Assembly: GCA_028023455.1 (NCBI GenBank)
Contig: JAQFVV010006197.1
Coordinates: 18,659,254 to 18,723,253 of the forward strand
Direction: 5' to 3'
Length of the DNA stretch: 64,000 bases
Source of the DNA: Epiperipatus broadwayi
Taxonomy: Eukaryota; Onychophora; Udeonychophora; Euonychophora; Peripatidae
Shown here: piece by piece, positions 1 through 11,275 of the stretch
Position numbering within the stretch: the first letter of the stretch is position 1
How the letters are laid out: each line of letters begins with the position of its first letter
Notes under the pieces: model-generated
Told to the model about the DNA's origin: nothing
Database searches by the model: none
The model's input: only the letters and a program-made list of their open reading frames with translations
Made by a program: the position numbers and the translations under genes

Positions 1-111
1 TTTTATTCCTAAAAAATATCAAAAGTAATTTCTCCATTGAATTGAATCATTTGTATCATCAATATTAAAATGATCAAAATATTATTCCCATATCTACGAT
101 CGATTTTTTTT

Positions 112-199
112 TCATGTGTCATAGCATCGGCTGGGAAGCGAACCCGTGATAACTGCTTGTAAGGCAGCTATGCTGACCTCTCGACCACCAACGCTTGAC
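112..199 (-). repeat. tRNA-derived SINE, copy 1 (short variable-arm form)
   Basis: Read on the minus strand this is a tRNA-like fold. The 5' strand GTTGGT pairs with GCCGAT near the 3' end, using G-U pairs. The anticodon arm has a 7-base loop CTTACAA (anticodon UAC, valine-like), and there is a B box GGTTCGCTTCC. It continues into a shared tail, TGCTATGACA followed by an A-rich run. The same sequence recurs at 5702, 30356 and 38912 with the same tail, so this is a retroposed SINE and not a single tRNA gene. The variable region is short here. It has no coding capacity; pol III transcription and LINE-driven mobilisation are inferred from the SINE class. Confidence 0.75.
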
Positions 200-3100
200 T
201 AAGATCGATTTTATATTTTTTCATAAACAAGTATAAGTACTTTAACATTGCAATCAAAAAAGATGAATGAGGAAGGCAATACTAAAAACAAAAACTTAAA
301 AATGAGTTTTACTTGACAAGGCAAATCAATAAGTGAAAAACAAATTATCTATACTGTATAAATATATTAAATAATTGTTTATTTTACTTCTAGAATGTCT
401 CTTTACTAACATCTAGGCAGGTAACTTTATAATAACAAATGATTTCAATACTTATATTTGTTTACAAGGTACCAACTGAAAAAGTAATAACTATGTAGAG
501 TCATAACACTGTACTTAATAGTTATTGCTTTCCCGTATGCTTTCATCTACATCTTTGTCATTTAAGTAATCAACATTTCATCCCTTTACTGCCTGTGAGT
601 TCATCGTTATAACAAAAATAGAAACTGTTTCTCTGATAAAAATCATAGTCAACTTCAAAAAATGTTGTTTTTTTTTTTATGAAGTCAGTTACTATTCATT
701 TTGAATATTACTAATCCAGTCAACATATTAAATGTCCTTGTCGTAATATTTTTAAAATTTTATAAAATCTTAAGAGAACATTATTATAAAATTTTTCTCA
801 ATGTATTCACGTGCGCCTCATTTCCGTACATTAAACTAGGCAGAATAACAATCTTGCATACATTAATTTAGTTATACCATTACCATCAAACTTTTCAAGG
901 CAGAGTCCATACTGCACTTCACCATTCGTGTTCTGATTGATCTAACAAAAATTATCAAGATGAAAACTGTTGAAGATTTTTTTCATTATTACTGATAATA
1001 AAGAATCTGATTTTTTTAAAACTTGAATTATTGAACTAAATCTTTATAATTTAGCATTCAAAATATATTTATTTTGCTTTATAAAACTATTTTAAAAACC
1101 ATTGAAATTCAAGTTTGAAACTAGTACTCGTTCATGCTTAATATTAAGTATCCATTTCATATGTATTGCTACTGCAGTGATAGAATGTTGGACTCAAGAA
1201 CTAAAGGTTAGTGAATGATTTTTGGTTTACTAACTCCCTCCCCCTTTCCCCCAAAAGAAAATTTGGTTGATGAACTATATAAAACTGACGTGCTTTATCT
1301 ATCACTTGGTAGGTGTTCTAATATCACATCTTCATAAAAGCAATTTATCCATATGATCATAATTATTTTAATGGCAGCAGATTTTCCACCACCAGTAATA
1401 ACCTTCCTCTAATAACATTGTTTGGAAATTGTGTAAGGATGAATAAACTTTGGTTGATAACCATCAACTATTAAATAATGCCATAAATCTTTTTGATTAA
1501 CTAAGTTAGATGTCTCGATTAAAACAATATATTAATCAACTTTTGCTCAGTATATTTTCTGGCTAACAATAACAAAGTCTGCAGTGCTTATTAATTCCCT
1601 AAAAGCATTAAATCTCTGGCAGTCATTCATAGATGACTGGAAACAATTAGTTCAATAAAATCTTTGAAAATACTTGAAATTAAAATGACTGAAGGCTCTT
1701 TTCTTGTAATTGATTGCAAAGCCATTCCATATAATTATGTTGACTTTATCCCTTTTAATTTATATATATAAAGATAACTTCATGGATAATTTTATTTCCC
1801 ACAAAATTTCAATAGCTTTGCAAACTAATATTTCATTACCATGTTTAAAAATTTTCCAAATATATCAACAGAATCTGTATTCTTTCTATTGTAATATTAG
1901 AAATGACTATTTAACTTTTTCATGTTGCTCACATCTAAATAAACTGCTAGACTATATGTATCATTAGAAACAGGCATATTATACAGTTCAAGAAATAATA
2001 TTCTTTGCAGTTGTAAACCACTAATCATTTTTGAGTCTTTTTGTTAGTCTGATATGACCTTTATATTTTAATTCCTATATTGATTTTAAAACATCTCATT
2101 TATTTCATTGATCTAGTAAATAAATGATATTTTTTATTACTCAATAATCAAATCACCATTAACTTAAGAATCACCACAGAACAATCAGTTTTTTAATAAA
2201 AATTACTCATCTGCATAGAACCATCCTTAAAATAATTTCAAGCCTCAATGATAATTGGAAATTTAATTTGATAATTTTGTTGACATTTAGCAGTGAGAAG
2301 CAGATATTTCTAAGATTAATGCTACTAGTATTTTAATCTGAAGCTTACCAATCAATAACCCATTCAACAATTTATCCAATCAATGATTAATTTCACAATA
2401 TGAAGCAATTTTAATAAATAGAAAAAAATAAATAAATATTAAATACCGATAATTTAGAGTCAGCCATATTGTTTATACCATGTAATGGAAACCCTTGAAA
2501 ATGGATTATTTTAAATAAAAAGCATGGTAAACTTGGAATCTATAGTAGGCATTCTACATAAGTACAATTTTTTATAAACAGTGATTTCCAATTAAAAGAC
2601 AATAATATGTCATTGTGATAAAAGTGAGTGCATCCAAATTCTGTATTAGCAACCTTTCTGCTTGAATAAAATTTTCAACCTGAATGTTATACTAAGATTC
2701 AATAGCAACAGATCAATGGAATTCTTAGACACAATACCATTATTTTCAATAACTTTAGATTTTTTAAAATACATCATTATCACAAAAAAAAATTGTGCCA
2801 ATCATTCATTGATTTATCAGGATCAAATGTATTTAGATCTATTGATTATTTTCAAAGTAGTAAAAATGATTTCAAATGGCCACAATCAGTAAAAGATCAA
2901 ATCTTTGAAATTTTAACATCAATTATTACTAAGTCTTCTTGATAATCATTAAACTTCTGTCTAAAATCTCTATGTGAATTCTACACTGTAGTATTAGTTA
3001 CCAAAAAAATCCACTTTTGTTCACAGTATATATGTGATGTGTACATATGCATATGTGGTTGGAATTTTGGTATCTACAAAATAATTTGGACTAGAGTGAA

Positions 3101-3814
3101 TTGATTTTATATTGATTACAATAAATTTTACATTATGACTTCTTTTAATCAATCCTACAAATTATTAATAGAGAACCAATCATGATTTTTTTTTTATTGA
3201 ACCTAAGAACAGATTTTTCTACATAGTTAACACACTCCTGAAGAGAGACATTTAGTGATTTAGTAACATAACTGGCTTAAAAATTAAAATTGCTATTTCC
3301 AATTCTTAGTAATTATTGAAAATTATAGCACCAAATACTTGGAAAAAATTGTCAAATATTACGTAATGCTTATAAATTAAGATCTATTTTAATAATCTTG
3401 AAACATAATAATGTACTATTTGTTCAATAATCTGCATCTATAAATGAACACAAAATATTGATTTGTCTTATATTTATATTCCTATCATATAATCCTTAAG
3501 ATCTGTGCTTTAATGTGAATGTAGTCAGATATAGATTGGTGGATAAGAAGATAAACAAGTAGACAACTTCGTAGACAGGAAGACATATAAATACAAAATA
3601 TCTGATATTAAGTACGTATGCATATACAATAATGCATAATATAATCATATGTAAAAAATACAGATAATTTTAATAAGTAAAATTGATATGGGAATATGAC
3701 TTGGGGTAGGTATATATGTATATTTTAATGAATATATATATATATATACCAATTTATCTATTTGATCCACACATAATAGATAAAAAATTTAAATAATTAA
3801 TTGAAGATAAAATA
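200..3814. other. A+T-rich non-coding DNA
   Basis: I see no exon with convincing splice sites, no protein family and no clear transposon here. Reading frames longer than 60 codons are low-complexity and rich in Ile, Leu, Phe and Lys, as expected by chance in A+T-rich DNA. A (TA)n tract lies at about 3730-3749. Confidence 0.5.
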
Positions 3815-3849
3815 TATAAATAAGGATAAAATAGAAAATCAATACTAGC

Positions 3850-4285
3850 CAAAAAAAAAAAACAATTATTACAAAATCTTCCACAAGCATGATTTCATCT
3901 ATTAATAAATAGACTTTTTCAAGTGAAATTCAACAAGGTAATACAACATATATCTACAAAACAAATTAATCTTGCCATCATTCACTTCAAAAAGCAATGT
4001 CCTTTAACATCAAACAATGTCTTCATAAGATTGATGGCCTCAGATTCAAGAAAATTTATCATCTGAGGTTTTTTTTACTCTACTTTTTATTTCACTTCTT
4101 TCATAAAAAATAACCTCTGCATTGTCAAATAATATTTTATGACTATATTTAGTTCATGAATATACAAAGCTGAATTTTGATACTTATTTTTTTAACTCTA
4201 CTCTTATGAATTTTAACTTTTTCATTAAGACAATTTACTTTGACCTATATAAAATTTTATGATAACCACAAGGAATCTTATAAAC
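3850..4285 (-). pseudogene. GIY-YIG endonuclease relic of Penelope-like element (left arm)
   Basis: On the minus strand the arm opens with VYKIPCGYHKILY. This matches the start of the GIY-YIG nuclease of Penelope-like elements, which usually reads VYKIPC.C...YIG. The reading frame then shifts and meets stops (TAA just after the YRSK segment), so it cannot encode the full domain. Downstream the arm carries the same nucleotides that encode the KILFDNAEVIF-type segment on the right arm. The nuclease would nick target DNA for priming in an intact element. This copy is dead. The family call is from recognition of the motif; a protein-profile search would settle it. Confidence 0.65.
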
Positions 4286-4608
4286 TACATTAGAAATATA
4301 ATTCCTGATGTAGTTTATAAAAATCTTTGCAGTTGTCATAAAATTTATATAAGCCAAAGTATATTAAGTCTTAATGAAAAAATTAAAGTTCATAAGAGTA
4401 GAGTTAAAATCAAAATTCAGCTTTGTATATTCATGAATTAAATATAAGGCATAAAATATTATTTGACAATGCAGAGGTTATATTTTATGAAAGAAGTGAA
4501 ATAAAAAGAAGAGTAAAAGAAACTCAGATGATAAACTTTCTTGAATCTGAGGCCATAAATCTCATGAAGATATCATTTGACATTAAAGAATGTTCGTTTT
4601 TGAAGTGA
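4259..4608 (+). pseudogene. GIY-YIG endonuclease relic of Penelope-like element (right arm)
   Basis: Two overlapping frames (4259-4441 and 4423-4608) together cover the domain. The first contains VVYKNLCSCHKIYISQS, then SLNEKIKVHKSRVK, equivalent to the YIG..RSL..R..EH segment of GIY-YIG nucleases. The second contains HKILFDNAEVIFYE and KRRVKE, matching the usual H.I.W..A.I...E...KRR..EA C-terminal part. A frameshift near 4430 separates them, and the canonical G of YIG is S here. The domain is therefore broken and has lost a key residue. The element runs on to about 4745, where the homology with the other arm ends. Confidence 0.65.
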
Positions 4609-4781
4609 ATAATGGAACGGCTAATTTGTTTTGTAGATATATGTTGTATTATCTTGTTGAATTTCACTTGAAAAAGTCTATTTGTTAATAAATGAAATCA
4701 TGCTTGTGGAAGAATTTTTGTAAAAAAAATTTTTTTTGCTAGTATTGTAATGTTATATGATTTTCTATTTTATTTATAATT

Positions 4782-5701
4782 ACTAGTATAGCGGTAGGCA
4801 AAATTAATAAATAAGAATATACAAAATTTTGTCGCTTATCAATGTGCTAAATTTATTAATATATATATTTAATATAAAATTAATTATATTACAACATATA
4901 ATTCAAATATAAATTTAAAATTTTAGTGTTAGAGAATAAAATAAAAATGTAAATTCATATACATGTGTATATACGTATGGATATGAATATATAAAAATGG
5001 GCCAAAAATAGCTATATATATATAAGAATCTGGGAATGTTTTCTATTGTATCAATCTCAATACATAATATCAATCAGTACAATACATCTGTTTTTACCTT
5101 ATTCTATATGTATATATGCATGCATATTAATCGTATATTTTAAGAAATTTATTTCACAAGACATAGATATGCTATATAAAGAATTTTATTTATAATAATT
5201 AAATAAATATATTCTTTATAAATTAAATAAATATATTATTTATAGCTCAAGGTGATTGCTAGGCAGTTTAAATGTTGGGGGGAAAACAACAGCAATATGT
5301 AATATGTTGAAAACAAAGTGTGAAATTGTAATTAAAAAAATATTTCAAAACAAAAATTATCTTCTTCACACTTACTAAAAATAAAAATTAACCTGCTGTT
5401 TGGGTGTGGGTAGGTGTGGTAGAGGAGTATAAATTGATTTCTGCTACTAAAAACAAAATTTACACAAAATAGTTAATTGGGAAAATTATTATAACGGCTA
5501 AAATAACTGAAAAACTAGAAATGTACTAGCAAATAATTAGACTCGATTTTAAGTAAATAATTGGATATAAAAAAAAAAATGACTGTGCTAAATGAAATAG
5601 ATTGTTTATAATAATATAAAAATTAAAGGTTAAAATATTTAATTTATTTAACAGAAAAACAAACATTTTTTCATTAATTAAGGTAATAAAATTTAGTTGT
5701 T
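4782..5701. other. A+T-rich non-coding DNA
   Basis: No gene or named repeat is seen. A direct repeat of an AATTAAATAAATATATT-type unit occurs at about 5198-5240 and is simple sequence. Confidence 0.45.
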
Positions 5702-5812
5702 GTCAAGCATTGGTGGCCTAGTTGCTAGCATAGCTGCTTTCTAAGCAGTTGTTCCCAGGGTTTGCTTCCCTGCTGAAGTTTTGACATATACAAAAAATAA
5801 AAAAAATTAGTT
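5702..5812 (+). repeat. tRNA-derived SINE, copy 2 (short variable-arm form, diverged)
   Basis: It starts TGTCAAGCATTGGTGGCCTAG, in line with copy 1, and keeps the anticodon stem (AGCTGC paired with GCAGTT). The loop has changed to TTTCTAA, and the B box has decayed to GGTTTGCTTCC. The tail TTTTGACATATA followed by A-rich sequence matches the other copies. Loss of the invariant B-box cytosine suggests an old insertion that is unlikely to be transcribed by pol III. Confidence 0.7.
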
Positions 5813-6127
5813 GTTTATTTTTTATCAAAAAGTGGATTAAAGAATAAATTTTAATATAAGAAAATTATTTCTATCTTTAATTAAAATAATATAATACTAA
5901 GTTACTTTGTTTTACAAATTGAAAAAAAAAATCATTATTATATTTGAAAATTATTATCAGCAATTTTATTAATTAAAGAAAATTTAATATTTTTTTGTAA
6001 ATAATCCTATAAGTAGTTATATGTTCCAAAATACAAATTAATTCAGAAGCTTTCAGAATCAACAAAAGAGTTATTGCCAACAAAACTCTACATCAGTTGA
6101 AATTTGTAGCTATAAAACAGTTAAATA

Positions 6128-7205
6128 GTCATAAGCTTGTTAGGGCAACATTGGTTGTTGCTTCGGCCTTGGGTGTATCAAACTTCAACATTCCATCATG
6201 GGAAAGGCAGCAAATTCTTGCCTGTCTAGCAGGACATGGCGAAATTAAACAATTTTCAGCTTGGATAGTAACAGTTCTTCAAAAAAAAATGGAGTTTTTC
6301 CCCACTTAAAATATAGCTTATTTATACATTTCCACCTACTAAGCCTTAACACTTTTTGGAATTTCGTTTGCCTCATGACCAGTTGACTTTTAATTAAACA
6401 AAATCATCTAATCAGATTTCCTTGGTGTTATATTTCATTTACTTTAAAAAATTTTAATTAAATATATAAATTATATAATTTTTATTCCGATTTCATTAAC
6501 TAAATCTCTTTTTTAGGTGTTATAAATTTTTAAGGCTAGCAGATAGTAACGGTATTCTGATTTAATGATAAAGTCTTTAGTTGCAAACAAATTCAATCAA
6601 TAAACTAGATTTTACTTTTATTCCACAGGTGCGATCACTAAGTGATTTCTTATTTACAACAAAATTCTCATTTTTAATTATAAACCGATGACTTTTATTT
6701 TAACTTGATATAAATAACTTTTAACATATTTTTTTTACAAAAAACAAATTGGACAGATTTAAAAAAAAATACTTTAGTTTCAGTTATATCTATAAAACAT
6801 TAAATCAGAAAACCGTAAACATATTTTAAAGAAAACATTTTATACTATTTGTATTTAATCTTAAATATATATATATATGAATCATTATACCATCATTCCA
6901 TGGTTTAAATTATCCATCCACATACAAATATAATACAAATATAAAATTCAGAATTCACATAAATTAATAAAACATTTTATAACAAATTATGAGCATTCTA
7001 CATTATAATTTTATCAATCCTGTCCAATTATAGCGTGCTTTCGTATGTAAATGGATGATGCCATTCAAGCGGCCATGATAGCAAATTTTACTGCTCGACT
7101 TATATATCACATTTTGATGTTTAAAATAGGTTCGAAACCAGTTCAGACAAGTAGGTCATTAGGTTATTGGTGAAATGGAAAGTGGACTGGGAGGTTTCCA
7201 TTTCA
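6128..7205. repeat. Unclassified 1.08-kb dispersed repeat, copy 1
   Basis: From GTCATAAGCTTGTTAGGGC to GGTTTCCATTTCA the sequence matches 16312-17391 almost base for base, with small indels. The last 35 bases form a stem (TGAAATGGAAA with TTTCCATTTCA) around a 13-base loop. A perfect pol III B-box string GGTTCGAAACC sits at 7129-7139, but no A box is apparent upstream. A 70-codon open frame covers the first 180 bases; substitutions in copy 2 change its amino acids freely and copy 2 does not keep the frame, so I do not treat it as a gene. No terminal inverted repeats or target duplication were found. It could be a long SINE, a solo LTR or a Helitron-like unit. Confidence 0.7.
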
Positions 7206-7382
7206 TATCCGTAAACTTGTGAAAAAAAAAAACTTTTTTTTTTTTTTTACTTGAATACAATCCCACACTAAAGTTACTAGATAATACATTTAGTGCATCT
7301 AACAATTTATCAATGAAATTATTGGTTATTAGTCAATATTTTAAACTTAAACAGATATATACCCAAATGAGTATACATCTTG

Positions 7383-7503
7383 GTCAAAATAATTGATATT
7401 AGTTTTTTTTTGCATATATATAAAATATAAAATGTGTAATAGTCAAAATAATGGATATTAGTTTTTTTTTTGGCATATATAAAAAATATAAAGCATGTAA
7501 TAT
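7383..7503. repeat. 59-bp tandem duplication
   Basis: GTCAAAATAATTGATATTAG followed by a T-run and TATA-rich sequence occurs at 7383 and again at 7442 with few changes. Confidence 0.8.
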
Positions 7504-7697
7504 ATAAAGGGTATATAAAAAGATCAAATCCTTACAAGTAAACTAACAATTTAAATAGGATCTGGGGGTTGTTTAAAGAGTAACTCCATGCCGGGGTTGA
7601 AACAACATCCAAACAGATCATCATCAGTTGTCCAACCATCTTCCTCATATTCCTCTGTCCACCTGAAAGGAGGTCGCTCGGGGTGCATTGCCAGACT

Positions 7698-8390
7698 TCA
7701 TGTGAATTCGCTGCCTTCATACAATATCTCATTTTTCAGCTCGAGATCTTTGACTTCAAACTTCAGATCCTGTTCTGTGACAGATAATTCACTAATATTC
7801 TCTATAGGAATTTCTTTGCATGGGGTGTCTAGATGCTTTATCTTATTTATATCATTCATCTTTACCATTGCTTGCATAAATTTTACATTCTTTTCCTTTT
7901 CAATGGTCTTTTCTCTATCAAGTGCTTTTCCCCATTCCTTGCTTTGACTTTGCATCACTTGGGATTCATTCTTTTCCAACCCAATTTGTTCTTCATACAG
8001 GGAAAATGTGCTATTTGCATAATCGATCTGGCACTTATGTTCGCTTAAAAAGTCATTTTCTATTACCAAGTCATATATCAAATTAGCCATGACTAAAAAG
8101 GTATGGCCAAGAGTTGTTTGATCCCACACTAATTCCAGCCAGACTTGTTGCCTTTCTCGCTTGGTCTTTTGGCCATCTGCCAGCATTATTGCCATTTTCT
8201 TTAATTGGCAGTGTCGGCATATCAGGTAATTGTTTTTTTTTACCTCTGTCAGCCATCCTTTGGATACAAAGGATATCTGGCTACCTGTATCCAACAATGC
8301 ACGTATTTTCACACTACCAACCCTGACACGCACTACAGGGCATGGTTTGATTGAGTTTCCAAGTATGGTTTCATCTACATCAACTATCAT
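7698..8390 (-). pseudogene. Retropepsin (aspartic protease) domain of LTR retrotransposon
   Basis: A 230-codon frame. Residues 20-50 read VRVRVGSVKIRALLDTGSQI followed by SFVSKGWL. ALLDTGSQ is the active-site D-T/S-G motif of single-domain retroviral-type proteases, preceded by the usual beta-strand. Around residues 95-115 TFLVMANLIYDLVIENDFLS corresponds to the flap-distal I.G.D.L region, but with E in place of the usual G/L (LVIENDF rather than LILGMDF). The C-terminal ~100 residues are charged and unassigned. Such a protease cleaves Gag-Pol into mature proteins during particle assembly. It lies directly downstream of the Gag fragment and the frame to a polymerase is lost. Confidence 0.75.
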
Positions 8391-8458
8391 GGATACAATA
8401 GGCTCTGTTTTTACTGTGTCCCCTGCTTCATCTCTGGAACTCCAGTAGGAGGAACTAA

Positions 8459-8990
8459 CTAATGGGGTTTCCTGTAGTTTAATGATGCTGGCTGCCTATA
8501 AGGTTCATTTGCTCTAGTATGATCATGTGACTCCCATTTTGATGACCTGGGGTATGTTTGGCCACTCATCATTATCATTTGACATCTTGGAGGCTCAATC
8601 TGGTGCATCTTTTCCAGTGGTTTTTTAGGCCCTGGAGTAAAATCAATGATTGTTAGAAATCCTGCCATATCTTCTTTTGTTCGAATCCGGCACCCCATCA
8701 TCAACTGTTGTATTCTAGGAGGCATATTTTGCTGGATGATTCTAATCACTTGGATATCTGTGAATGGGAAAGCTGACAAAGATCTGAGAGAAGTGATCTG
8801 TCAAAAAAAAATGAGTATGGTCTCTTTCACTACAGACCCATAAGTTTACCTGAGGATTGAGTGGTATATACCCTCCTGATGTTCATCACTCCAAAATGTT
8901 TTGTGCATAGCTGACAATATTAGTCGAAATTTTGCAGCTTCTCTGTGCAGCAATCCCACCATGACTTGGCATATCCATATAAATGATGTA
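8459..8990 (-). pseudogene. Gag core fragment of LTR retrotransposon
   Basis: A 106-codon frame (8459-8779) contains IIQQNMPPRIQQLMMGCRI and GFLTIIDF. This is the pattern of the conserved Gag block in Ty3/Gypsy elements, where short helices and M.P.I..L....... precede a nucleic-acid-binding tail. To its right, in shifted frames to about 8990, the strings AKFRLILSAMHKTFWSDEHQ and GLLHREA look like the upstream part of the same domain, broken by a stop and by frameshifts around 8790-8850. No CCHC knuckle is visible. Confidence 0.55.
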
Positions 8991-9007
8991 TAGCAAGAGC
9001 TACTTGG

Positions 9008-9568
9008 TCAGCTGTTTGGACTTTCTGGAACTAGAAGAGTTCTTGTAGACTTTCTAGGTGAGCTTTTGGGCTTTGTCCCACTTCTCCTTTGAAAGACTTG
9101 TATAAATTTTTCCAGGCATATGGGTGTACTGCCTGATGATGCTATCGATCTGATTGTATCAGAGCTCTCTGCTTCTTGTATCAAATTTAACTCCTTCCTG
9201 TCTTTGATTATGGTACTTTCCTGATCGACTTTGGCTTCCCCCTCTCTAAAATTATTTTTAGCATCATCTACAGTCTCACCAACAACTTGCACTACCTCCT
9301 GTCTATTAAGTTTGTTAGCTTGGTAATCATTAGCCAAGTTGCTTTCCTTTTTTTTCTCTTTTATTTCTCTACATCTTCTCAATTTTTGAATATATGCTGT
9401 AATAACATTTTTTTCTATGGCAGCCATTTGATTTTTTTCAAGTAAATTTTTTTTGATTTCACATATTTCATTTCTAATTTTCTTTTGAGCTTCCTCATAT
9501 TCTTGAAATTTGCTGCCTAATTCTACCTCAACTTTGTAAACCTTATCTATCAAACCCTTTTCTGACAC
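9008..9568 (-). pseudogene. Gag N-terminal coiled-coil region, downstream copy
   Basis: A 186-codon frame, very rich in Glu, Lys and Gln, with heptad-like spacing over residues 1-110 (for example EAQKKIRNEICEIKKNLLEK). This suggests a coiled coil. The last 60 residues are basic and serine-rich (SGTKPKSSPRKSTR). The sequence for residues 1-85 is duplicated immediately upstream at 9716-10126, so part of this coiled coil was amplified. The function as Gag is inferred from position and composition only. Confidence 0.5.
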
Positions 9569-10126
9569 TCTACCTACTGTACTAAAGCTTTAACTTCTTC
9601 TTTAATAATAACCCTATCTTTGTTATTTTCCACTTGACTTCACTGTAACATTTCAGAATTCTCCCTCAACTTCTTCATATTTATGCTGGCAGTCGATTGA
9701 TAGTCCCTGTAAACCACTACCTCCTGTCTATTAAGTTTGTTAGCTTGGTAATCATTAGCCAAGTTGCTTTCCTTTTTTTTCCCTTTTATTTCTCTACATC
9801 TCCTCAATTATTGAATATATGCTGTAATAACATTTTTTTCTTTGGCAGCCATTTAATTTTTTTGAAGTAAATTTTTTTTGATTTCACATATTTCATTTCT
9901 AATTTCCTTTTGAGCTTCCTCATATTCTTGAAATTTGCTGCCTAATTCTACCTATCTATCAAACCCTTTTCTGACACTCTACCTGCTGTACTAAAGCTTT
10001 AACTTCTTCTTTAATAATAACCCTATCTTTGTTATTTTCCACTTGACTTCACTGTAACATTTCATTGAATTCTCCGTCAACTTCTTCATATTTATGCTGG
10101 CAGTTGATTGATAGTCCCTGTAAACC
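9291..10126. repeat. Tandem duplication (~425 bp unit) inside Gag region
   Basis: Unit 1 runs 9291-9715 and unit 2 runs 9716 to about 10126. Both begin ACTACCTCCTGTCTATTAAG and end TTGATAGTCCCTGTAAACC. Unit 2 lacks about 14 bases present at 9527-9550 (offset falls from 425 to 411), and the two differ at scattered single bases. One end of each unit is the string AAACC/ACTACC, so an unequal exchange or replication slip is likely. Confidence 0.9.
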
Positions 10127-10410
10127 TTGGCACAACCTTTCTTCCAAGTGCATATCTCTCTCTGCCATCTCTTGCCTAAATTCTTTGACTAGGGCCTCAA
10201 ATCTTTGCTCCATTTTCTGATCTCTTTCCTCTGCATCCTGACTGTATCTTTCATCCCTTTCTTTCGCATCCTAAGCTGTCTCAGCAACCAATCCAAATAC
10301 CAGCCTTCCTGCTTAATCTCCTCTATCAGTATCTGTTCCGATATCTCTGTAACTAAATTCTCTGGCATATCTACAGTTTTCTATGCACACTCATCTCTAT
10401 CCTGGCTCAT
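9960..10410 (-). pseudogene. Gag N-terminus of LTR retrotransposon
   Basis: An ATG at 10410 opens MSQDRDECA and meets a stop. In another frame the sequence continues as a coiled-coil stretch including MEQRFEALVKEFRQEMAER and CQHKYEEVDGEFNEML. Its composition matches the fragment at 9008-9568. At least one frameshift and two stops break it. The start is chosen as the first ATG of the coding-like block. Confidence 0.45.
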
Positions 10411-11248
10411 GCTAGAAGGGCGTTTTTTTCTGTACTGCTGTTATACTCATTAATATCTCTTCCCGATCTTAACATGATACCTCCACCTTTCATCTCCTTT
10501 CCTACTTCGATCTCTTCCCCATTGCTCATTACTTCTGTTTCGCTATTAATTTTGTTATCCTGTATAATCCTTTCAAAAAAAAATTTTTTTTTGCACCTAA
10601 TAAATATTTGATTTTTATTTGACTTTATTACACTTCTAATATGGCTGTTTTCTGTTCTCTCTCTTCAGGAACAACTCATTTACTTCCATCCCAGCTCTAT
10701 GCCTAACTCACTGATATATCTATAAGCTCACACCTTCATCTCGATGCCCGTCCAACATATAATGACTCACAAAAAAAAACTTTTTGTCTCTCTTTTTTTT
10801 TATTTAATAAAGTATACCAATTTTTTTTTTAAAAAAATCCCTTTTTTTCCCCTCTAGATTTAATAAAGTATATGAAAACTCAAAAAAATCTTTTTTTTAA
10901 TCATATATATTTATATCTAAAGTATAACACATAATATTTCAATATTAAAATGAATTAATAAAAACTTAACTCACCCCGGTCTCTTCTTCCAGCTGTTTTT
11001 TTATGATATACTTAAATAGCTCATGCTTATGACCTAATTCCGTTTATGCATCTGCACCAATTTCAAACCTTTAACTTTTGGTTAGTTTGATCTTACTTTT
11101 TTTTTAATTATATATATTTCTTACTCATTCTAAACCACTCCAATTCATTTACTTTGATAAAACAATGAGACCCCCTTTTCTTTTAATTTAAACTTCTTTT
11201 CTCCGCTCCCTGATGACAAATTTATAAGAGGATGGCTTATAACTTGTT

Positions 11249-11273
11249 CAATCATCCTCGGGTGCCAGTCACC
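11249..11273 (-). other. Possible tRNA primer-binding site
   Basis: On the minus strand GCTCA-C is followed by TGGTGACTGGCACCCGAGG. TGG at the start and the CACCCGAGG string resemble complements of tRNA 3' ends used by LTR elements, and an LTR ending in CA would abut it. It lies about 840 bases upstream of the Gag start. Without the paired LTR this stays a weak call. Confidence 0.25.
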
Positions 11274-11275
11274 AG

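Larger units (their letters stand above)
3815..4781. mobile_element. Inverted pair of Penelope-like element 3' ends
   Basis: This is an imperfect palindrome with arms of roughly 450 bp, centred near 4294-4299. The innermost arms are 4278-4290 and 4308-4320, and the outer edges share GCTAGTATT / AATACTAGC at 4738-4746 and 3841-3849. By eye the arms are about 85-90% identical over long stretches. Translated outward, both arms read as the end of a GIY-YIG endonuclease. Together they look like two truncated copies of the 3' part of a Penelope-like retroelement joined head to head. Inverted or tandem partial copies are typical of that class. No reverse transcriptase is visible, so the unit is non-autonomous. 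Fold-back transcription to double-stranded RNA is a possible consequence but is not shown. Confidence 0.7.
7550..11275 (-). mobile_element. Decayed LTR-retrotransposon-like unit: Gag and protease only
   Basis: Reading leftward from about 10410 the unit encodes a glutamate/lysine-rich coiled-coil Gag, a conserved Gag block, then a retropepsin ending near 7690. This order is that of Gag-Pol of Ty3/Gypsy-type elements. No reverse transcriptase, RNase H or integrase follows; beyond 7550 the sequence turns into simple A+T-rich DNA. Several frames are broken and a ~425-bp internal tandem duplication is present. A primer-binding-like string lies in the leader at 11249-11273. No second LTR was recognised. 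This is an old, non-autonomous, 3'-truncated element; described as it stands. Confidence 0.65.

Noticed and set aside
6097-6309. 70-codon frame at the start of the 1.08-kb repeat
   Set aside because: Copy 2 does not keep the frame and substitutions are not biased to silent positions.
7588-8448. Several plus-strand frames over the protease region
   Set aside because: They are complements of the minus-strand Gag-protease coding sequence.
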